A DNA stretch of 64,000 bases from Nipponacmea schrenckii (lineage: Eukaryota; Mollusca; Gastropoda; Lottiidae). This document shows, piece by piece, positions 57,201-64,000 of this stretch (positions within the stretch are counted from its first letter, which is position 1; every line of letters starts with the position of its first letter). The stretch covers positions 33,624,338 through 33,688,337 of the forward strand of contig CM060199.1 of the NCBI GenBank assembly GCA_030562195.1, given 5' to 3'. Both the position numbers and the translations under genes were made by a program. The notes beneath the pieces were generated by a model, which saw nothing but the letters and a program-made list of their open reading frames with translations, was not told the DNA's origin and searched no databases.

Positions 57201-59329
57201 AATGGAGTAACAATTTCTTTTCAGGGATCTTTCAGACGAAGCCAAACTGTTGATAACTAGAATGAAAGCTGACATCAATATTGATATTAACAATGACTGG
57301 AAATTAATAACTATCTTGATTGGCGATAATGATCTTTGTAAATTCTGCAATGAAGACGTATGTATCGTCATAATATTAATAATAATGATGATGCAGAATA
57401 CTTCATTCTGAACCTTAGTTTTTAGGAAGTTAGTTCGCGAAGTTAGGTGATGACTTATGAAACCTGGTCCTTTATAGTCAATTTAAGAGACAAAGCAATA
57501 GTTCAGGTTTATGAGATACAATGTACATATACTGTTCCATATACAGTAGTTATTTTCAGTGTTTTATAGAGGACGTTGCTTGAACTGGTTCATTAATTTT
57601 CCCATCAGTTTAATGATACCGTATATCATTTACGCGCATTCAAAAAGCGCATTCGGATGTGTTACAATTGTCATTTAATATTAATAAACACAAAAATAAA
57701 CCCATTCAATTTCAGGGTCACGAAGCAGAAAGATATAAAGCTCTGCTAGAGAAAACTATCCAAATTTTACAAGACAGTTTACCCAGGACTATTATCAATA
57801 TATTGGAAGTTTTAAATGTTGAAATAACCAAAGATTTAAACAAAGGTCTTTTTTGCTCAGCCATTCATTTGTAAGTAATTCAAATGGTTGCCAAAATGTG
57901 GAAACAATAGAATTCTCACATCTTGTATGATTTTCCTTCAACAGTCGCATTTGGCGAGGATTTCGGTGTGCCATCGCTACTCGTGATCTAAGTTGTGGTA
58001 TGGTCTCCATTATAACCATAAATCATACTAACATATTGACTCTAAAGCAATACAATTGAATGATATTTTACAGTACACTGTGTGGATGTGCTTCCTATCC
58101 TAAAGATAAACAAGATGAAATTGACCTGAGAAATGTAACCAGAGTATATCAGAATATAGTCAATGATATTGCTACTTCCGGTAAATTTGAAAAAGACGAT
58201 TTTACTGTGGTGGATCAACCATTATTTAGAAATACTTATCTACCCACAGTGGTAAGCTTGTGTTCCAATTCCGCTGACGAAATGTCGCATCCAGGCATAG
58301 TTTGTTTGTTATTCAGCATAATGATTCTTGGAGGATTTCGAAGATAGTTCCTTCTCCAAGTAGATTAATGCGGTACCTTCGAGGATGAGCATGATTGTAT
58401 CATCCACCAGATGTTCTATGTTTTATTTCATGTGCCCATCAGTTTTCCCTACCAATTTGATATATTTCAGGAAGGTGAGCCAGATTTTTCTTATTTTGCT
58501 CCCGATTGTTTCCATCTGAGTCATAAAGGCCAAGCAACAGCGGCAGTAGCCTTGTGGAATAATATGGTAAGTTTCTTCTAATTATAGGGATTTTTTCCAA
58601 TACACTAGTCACGTCAGCCAGAATAAAAGAGACAGGAGAAAGCCATCCTTTTTCATTCATTATTCTCAAGACGGGAAGGCACCAATAACATTGTGTCTAC
58701 TTCTACTTAAATCTCACTGAAAAAAATGTTAACTCCAATTCAGATACCAATATTGTTAAAGATTTAGTGTTCCTAAATCTAGAAAACAACTTTATTTCTA
58801 TCTGTGATTTTTTTTTTCAGTTTCAACCCGTTGGTAAGAAAGATACAACCTGGGGAATTGGTAATTCAGTATTCTGCCCAACAGAGGTGAGTTTCGCGTT
58901 TTCTTAACTCTTACGGTTCATTGTGTGATTGTGGATTGGTCATTATGTAGGATATTTGATATAGTTATCTGGCCTATAAGCTCTGGTAGGCCTAAGTAGA
59001 AAATAAATGAGATATGAGCTTCTAATATTACCAATTCCCATTTCAGTAGTATTATAAAGGACAGTTTATCTCTAATATATTCTGTAGTTTCCTAAAATCA
59101 TTTTCAATTCAATGTAGAATATATATTAGTAATATTTAGTTAAAAGACGACCACAATTATGGAGATGAACATGGCAACTCTCTCCATTATCCTGAACTGA
59201 TCTACCATACATTACCGTGTATTTCAGGAATCACCTTACATCTACACCAATAAAAACAGTGTAAATAGGACCAGTAACAAATCAGTTTATATTAGAGACC
59301 ATACCTTGAAATTTAAACAGGATAGTTAG
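54213..59329 (+). CDS. PLB1: Phospholipase B1-like secreted GDSL/SGNH lipase, copy 1 (complete)
   Basis: Thirteen exons with consistent phases: 54213-54252, 54789-54898, 55740-55800, 55966-56024, 56243-56310, 56487-56530, 56643-56751, 57225-57357, 57716-57870, 58074-58251, 58471-58566, 58821-58886, 59228-59329; 406 residues. The start was chosen at 54213 because [14 protein letters not shown] makes a short signal peptide; an in-frame ATG at 54111 would bury it. SGNH blocks: [12 protein letters not shown] (Ser88), FNVAEAGN (Gly), [11 protein letters not shown] (Asn199) and [11 protein letters not shown] (Asp331, His334). Cysteine-rich segments such as TLCGCASYP suit a secreted enzyme. Phospholipase B1 removes fatty acids from both positions of phospholipids. 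Mammalian PLB1 has four such domains in one membrane protein; this gene encodes one. Block III has GDND where PLBs usually have GGND. The gene is followed after 554 bp by a second copy. Confidence 0.93.
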
Positions 59330-59882
59330 GTTCATTACTATATATATAACATTTCTACTTATCTGTCTCTGTATTGATATTAGCTCTACCGGTGATGTAT
59401 TTTTATGTTATTAAAATCTTTTTATGGTATTTTATTTGTATTTCTTTATGGTGAATTTTTATACTTATTCGTATCACTAAAACTCTTTTTTTTTTCTTTT
59501 AATCATTTTCTTTTGTTGAAATTCAATTGATTGCAACACTATGGGTCCCTTTGTCGAAATCGTAGTATCCAACCTTTACATCAAATCAAAACGGTAATCA
59601 AGAAAATTTGGCACATTCTGCAATAATTATTCCTGCGGCAAGACAAGGCCGTTGAATCGGTAGAAATCATGAGAGCTGCTGCTCTATTGTTACTTCATCA
59701 ACAAATTAATTTGGGACTGTAGGATTCGCCATAGAATAGCCTAATAAAACACCTGTCAAATCAATTTAATGAAAAACATCAGATTCCACTCTTATCAATG
59801 ATTGTCTCATATTTCTACCTTGATAAGGTTTTTCTTGTCACTTGTAATTTTACAGTCACTGGGAAAGGTTATTTTCTTAATC
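59330..59882. other. Spacer between the two phospholipase genes
   Basis: 554 bp of 3' UTR and promoter together. AATAAA at 59743-59748 is the likely poly(A) signal of copy 1, only 135 bp before the start of copy 2. No other feature is recognised. Confidence 0.5.
59743..59748 (+). terminator. Candidate poly(A) signal for phospholipase copy 1
   Basis: AATAAA in the context cctaataaaacacctg, 414 bp past the stop and upstream of the next gene's signal-peptide exon. Confidence 0.4.
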
Positions 59883-62800
59883 ATGAGGACTTTCTTATTT
59901 CTTATCTGTATGGTCGCCTTGGGTAAGGGTTTTATTATATTGGTGACTTTCTATTGAACAGTGAATATTTGGCGGCGAAGCTTTTATTCTTTTAAACTTT
60001 TCCAGTTCGGATGCGAAGGCTTTGTCTTCCTATGAATATTCCAACAGATAGATTATAACATTTTGAAGCCTTTATTACTGTCCTTATACGATATTGCTTA
60101 TGAAAATGTACTAACGATAAACTTACAGCGCGCATGTTACGGTAGATATGTAATTTGTGTCTTTTAAAATTTGCTTACATTAACTATCGCAAGTTGAATA
60201 CTCTATCTCTTGCGACAGTTTTTCTGTGAAATTCAAAATTGTTGTTATCTTATATAGAATCCATTGATTGAAATTGCCAAACATTATACAATCTATACCA
60301 CAAACCTCTGGTAGTATGGACATTCCGAGTTATACTTATCTGAATTTAGATAAAGAGATTAAGGTCATTTTTTGCTTTAAAGGGATAATAGGTCTTAGAA
60401 TGAACATAAAATTTCAACATTTTAAATTTGGTCAGTAAGAGCTCTATTCATCAGTAAATATACCTGCTACCATAAATAACATAAAAAAAAAATCAAAATA
60501 AAAAAAAAAAAAAAAAAAAAACTTAGTAATTATCCATAAAGATGCATTTGATTATTGAAAAATGCTTAATAAATTGATTAAGCGTTTTTCAAAAATGATT
60601 TAGTTTTGCGAGTTTTCAAGATTTTAAGAGATTCTGTTTCTTTATGACACCTGGTAAGTTCCCTGATGAATATAATTCTTCACTTATTGACCTTGAGAAC
60701 AAAAATTTGATGTTCATGCTTAGACCTATTATCCCTTCAATTTATCTAAGTTTTCCTTATGTCAATCACAAGGCCACTATGACGAAGTATTCTTTGTTGA
60801 TGTCATAATCAAAATTCAGACCATATAGGCCTACATAGAAAAATGCATAGATACAATTATTTTAATGAGCCCTCTTTTCAACTGGTGCGTATAATAAGGC
60901 TAATTAGGTGAGATGAAGACAGTGAGAAGTATCAAGCTTGCATTCTGTATTTTGGTCATTTTGGTATTTTTTTATTATCATTATTTAGCCCAGAGCCGAA
61001 ACCGACACGAGAAATATGAAAAGTTAGTGCAGCATGTTTCTAAGAATCCTCTTCTCATGAAGAGTTTTGAAGAGAATCTCAAGGAATTTGGTGGGAAGGT
61101 AGGTTTCCTAAGAAAATTGGTAGGTCTTATTATAAGAATACCGCCTGACACACAAGATGTAAGATATTATGTTATCAATATGTTGTAATAGGCCCATATT
61201 ATACGATGGATGTAAATCTACCCGAGTAGTGCTCGTAATGACAATGTTAGCTTTATAAAGGAAATACCAGGCGAGGAACTATCCTAACACATCTATCACT
61301 CCACTCTCAGTCTGTTCGTTCGTAAAAATTCTTATGATCAGCTTTATTTTACAGAGCGCACTCTATAGTGGGCGTATTAAGACGATGTTCATTGTCTTTA
61401 CAAACTATTATTTTCGCTGAAAATTGTAATGTAATTCCAACATAAGTTTTTTAATCAGTTACCTATAAAAGACCTACGTTATATAACAACGTGTTATATT
61501 TTTAGCCAGAGAAAAGAGACTTTCCCTGCAAAGTATTAGCACCATCTCCGAGTGTTCCAACTTCAGGTATTGTTTTTTTTTATCTCATTTCTTTCTTTCA
61601 GATGTCATGCAAAACGAATAGTTACACATGCATATTATATTTTTCTCTCGTCTGGCCGAATTATGCTGCACACTAGACATTTTTTGCAGCAGAACGGATA
61701 CCTTTTCATCTGCTAAAACTTTCAATTTAACATACATGTACATCAATTTATATTAATCATGTAGATCTCACAATGACAATCTCGGCAATTCTTGTACCTG
61801 ACCGTGATTTACCATGTCTGAAAATATTTCAGTACACAAGTTACGACCAGGTGATATCAAAGTGGTTGCCGCTTTGGGCGACTCAATAACCGTAAGTAGA
61901 ATAATAATAGAAAGTATATGCAGCGAAGAATTTCATTCATGTGTTACTGTACGACTATAATGATCAAATAATCAGTCCAATTCTTATTGTTATGGAATAT
62001 TTCTGAAATGACAGATTTCTTTTTAATTCTGAGACCTCTATGGTCTGAGAGAAATTTTAAGGTTGAACTCACCAAATACTACCTTATAGAAATAAAATAA
62101 ACACGAATGCATTCTCTTCCATTGTATTCATAGTTCAGATATGCATCATATCATGTAAAGACTCGAAACATAATTACTGCTTTTAGGCGGGAAATGGTAT
62201 TACAGCTAAAACAATATTTGGTGTATTAAGACAAGATAGAGGGCTTTCATACAGGTAAACATTATTTGAGCGTTTTTCTTAATAACAATTAGTCAATTTG
62301 ATGGAACTGGGTTAAAGTTTTTTTTTCATATAATATATGGTTATGGACTCAAATCTGATTGTCGGTCATGTCAATCTGATTGTTGGTCATGTCCATTTGA
62401 TTGTCTGTCATGCAAATCTGATTGTCGGTCATGCAAATCTGGTTGTGGGTTATGCAAATCTGATTGTCGGTCATTCAAATCTGGTTGTGGGTTATGCAAA
62501 TCTGATTGTCGGTCATGCAAATCTGATTGTCAGTCATGCAAATCTGATTGTCGGTCATGTCAATCTGATTGTCGGTCATGTCAATCTGATTGTCGGTCAT
62601 GCGAATCTTCATGAAGTATAGATAGCCAATGTCAACTGTGGTGAAACTGAACTCCGAATAGATAAAAAGAATAATTTTACTACTGGTAAATAGAAATCGG
62701 AGTACACGGGGGCTTTTAACCTATATTTTTTTAAACCCAACAGATGGATATTTTTGTAGTTCAGTCATACCATCATTATTCCCCTATGTCATGCCTGTGG

Positions 62801-64000
62801 TTTCATCCATAACTAATCTCTCATCGGCCGTTTTAAGAAATGGGTGTATCACAGGGCAAATAATTTTTCTGGCTCAACTGGCTATCTCGAAGAAACAAAA
62901 CAAAATGAAAGCATCATCAAATAAACACAGTGATAACTTATAACAGAGATATGATAGGACGGCCCCAATTTGATACTGGATAAATATAACTCTTATTTAA
63001 ATGGACTTTATCTCATACCTTGACTGCAATAGCCAATTTTCTGACAGGATTGTACTCTTGCTAATACAGCAAATGAGAGCCCTTGACAGAAAGGCTATAA
63101 ACTATGTGTTCACATACGTTCTGTAGGGATCTCTGATTGGCTGTATTTGCTAGCACACAATTCAATCAAATCACTTGTTTTACAAACTTCTATGATAAAA
63201 GAAAAGTGATTGTTACAATCAAGGTATACGAATTTCGTAACAGCTTGCCATTGTGAAAAGGCGTACTGTTCTCTGATTTGAAAAAGTTTGTAGACACGAA
63301 TTGCATCCCTTGGACAAGATATGGTTAAATAATCATATTTCCTTCCGAAAAAATAGAATCTCTCGTTACTGTAAAAAGAAAAGCCATCAGAAGCTGGAAT
63401 AAAGGCAGGTGTTTCGGATTAATCTCTAATCCAAGTGTGGTCAAAGATATATCTGAATAGATAACCTAAACTGTGTAAATGGTAAAAGGCGAAAACTGGT
63501 ACATATATTTGAATAATATCCTACATCGCTATATTAGATTTTATGTTTGTTTACTTTGAAATTATTTTAAATGTAATGAAATATATATCCTGTATGCTGA
63601 TTGACTTTAAGCTTGTGGTGAGCTAATGTGAGCATGGATAGAATGACAGTAAAATGCGAGTTTGTCGGAAAGTAATTTGGGAAGGATTTTCTTTTATATT
63701 TTGATCAATATTGTAGTATTGGTGGTGATGATACATTTGAAGAAGCTATTACATTACCAAGTAAGAACATTTCGATTATCTCTATATCGACAGACGCCCG
63801 ATGAAGAGGGAAAATTAAATTACTCATAGTTTACGTCAACCTGGCGGGCTGTTATTTGAAATCCCACGTTTAAAATTTTTTTGAAATAATATATTTGGCA
63901 TGTACATGATGTCACCTATTACAAACGTTGCTATAAATCTTGACGCACTGGTCGCCGGCTGATTTGGCCAATTTTGAAGGCACGTGTTGCATCCCTTGGA
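59883..64000 (+). CDS. PLB1: Phospholipase B1-like secreted GDSL/SGNH lipase, copy 2 (3' part outside window)
   Basis: Six exons are visible: 59883-59922, 60989-61098, 61506-61566, 61833-61891, 62187-62254 and 63717-63760 (40, 110, 61, 59, 68 and 44 nt), identical in length and phase to exons 1-6 of copy 1. Exon 1 codes MRTFLFLICMVALG, a signal peptide. Exon 2 enters at an acceptor in ttatttag and reads AQSRNRHEKYEKLVQHV, ..SFEENLKEFGGK, aligning with the copy 1 equivalent ending NTKVFGGR. Exon 4 holds [10 protein letters not shown] (nucleophile Ser, with Ile for the usual Leu), exon 5 AGNGITAKTIFGVL, and exon 6 SIGGDDTFEEAITLP. Blocks III and V are beyond the edge. A longer open frame starting at 60913 includes intron sequence before exon 2 and is not the true start. 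Confidence 0.9.
60381..60736. mobile_element. TTAA-flanked MITE, second full copy
   Basis: Left end TTAA then agggataataggtcttagaa; right end ttagacctattatccct then TCAA (one mutated base). 356 bp with an internal poly(A) tract, in intron 1 of phospholipase copy 2. It belongs to the family at 42852-43317. Confidence 0.85.
62340..62612. repeat. 21-bp minisatellite in phospholipase copy 2, intron 5
   Basis: Thirteen copies of aatctgattgtcggtcatgc + a. Because 21 is a multiple of three, one plus-strand frame stays open (heptads of the form NLIVGHA). It lies in the 1.46-kb intron between exons 5 and 6, without splice signals, so it is repeat DNA rather than a coding exon. Confidence 0.93.

Noticed and set aside
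60913..60988. ATG and hydrophobic N-terminus preceding phospholipase copy 2 exon 2
   Set aside because: It ends in a good acceptor (ttatttag), and the part after it matches exon 2 of copy 1 in length (110 nt) and phase; the upstream part is intron.

Overview
The window is animal nuclear DNA: AT-rich, with split genes bounded by GT..AG introns, head-to-head and tail-to-tail gene neighbours, minisatellites, short inverted-repeat transposons, a tRNA-derived SINE and a non-LTR retrotransposon. Gene content (a ttll-15-type TTLL protein, ZC3H14, BTBD17 and tandem single-domain phospholipase B genes), together with ~160-bp tandem-core repeats of the kind described in molluscs, suggests a lophotrochozoan, most likely a mollusc and perhaps a gastropod. 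The species call is inference. I saw no prokaryotic genes, CRISPR arrays, rRNA or free-standing tRNA.

Layout. 1-8.8 kb: no recognisable exon; possibly intron or intergenic DNA downstream of a minus-strand first exon (8795-8992) coding for a signal peptide and the start of a subtilisin/kexin-type prodomain. 9-20 kb: gene-poor and repeat-rich. It holds a 26-bp minisatellite split by ~1 kb of unique DNA that begins with a perfect 66-bp-arm palindrome, several fold-back elements, a 1.9-kb element with very long terminal inverted repeats inserted in a triplicated segment with decayed ankyrin exons, and a ~44-bp minisatellite. 20.2-22.3 kb: a 5'-truncated, frameshifted LINE on the minus strand. 23.65-30.67 kb (+): a 15-exon TTLL15-like gene with an apparent one-base frameshift in exon 13. 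32.5-50.3 kb (-): a complete 15-exon ZC3H14 gene, convergent with TTLL15, whose 9-kb third intron holds most of the local repeats. 50.6-52.6 kb (+): BTBD17-like, head-to-head with ZC3H14. 54.2-59.3 kb (+): a 13-exon secreted phospholipase B1-like gene. 59.9 kb to the right edge (+): a second phospholipase B gene whose first six exons match the first copy in length and phase exactly; its remaining exons lie outside the window.

How the genes relate. They do not form a pathway. ZC3H14 is a nuclear poly(A)-RNA-binding protein, TTLL15 a membrane-anchored tubulin-ligase-like protein, BTBD17 a BTB/BACK protein, and the PLB pair are secreted lipases. The clearest functional unit is the tandem PLB duplication. 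Exon boundaries were worked out by eye from splice consensus, reading phase and family similarity; no transcript or database evidence was available.
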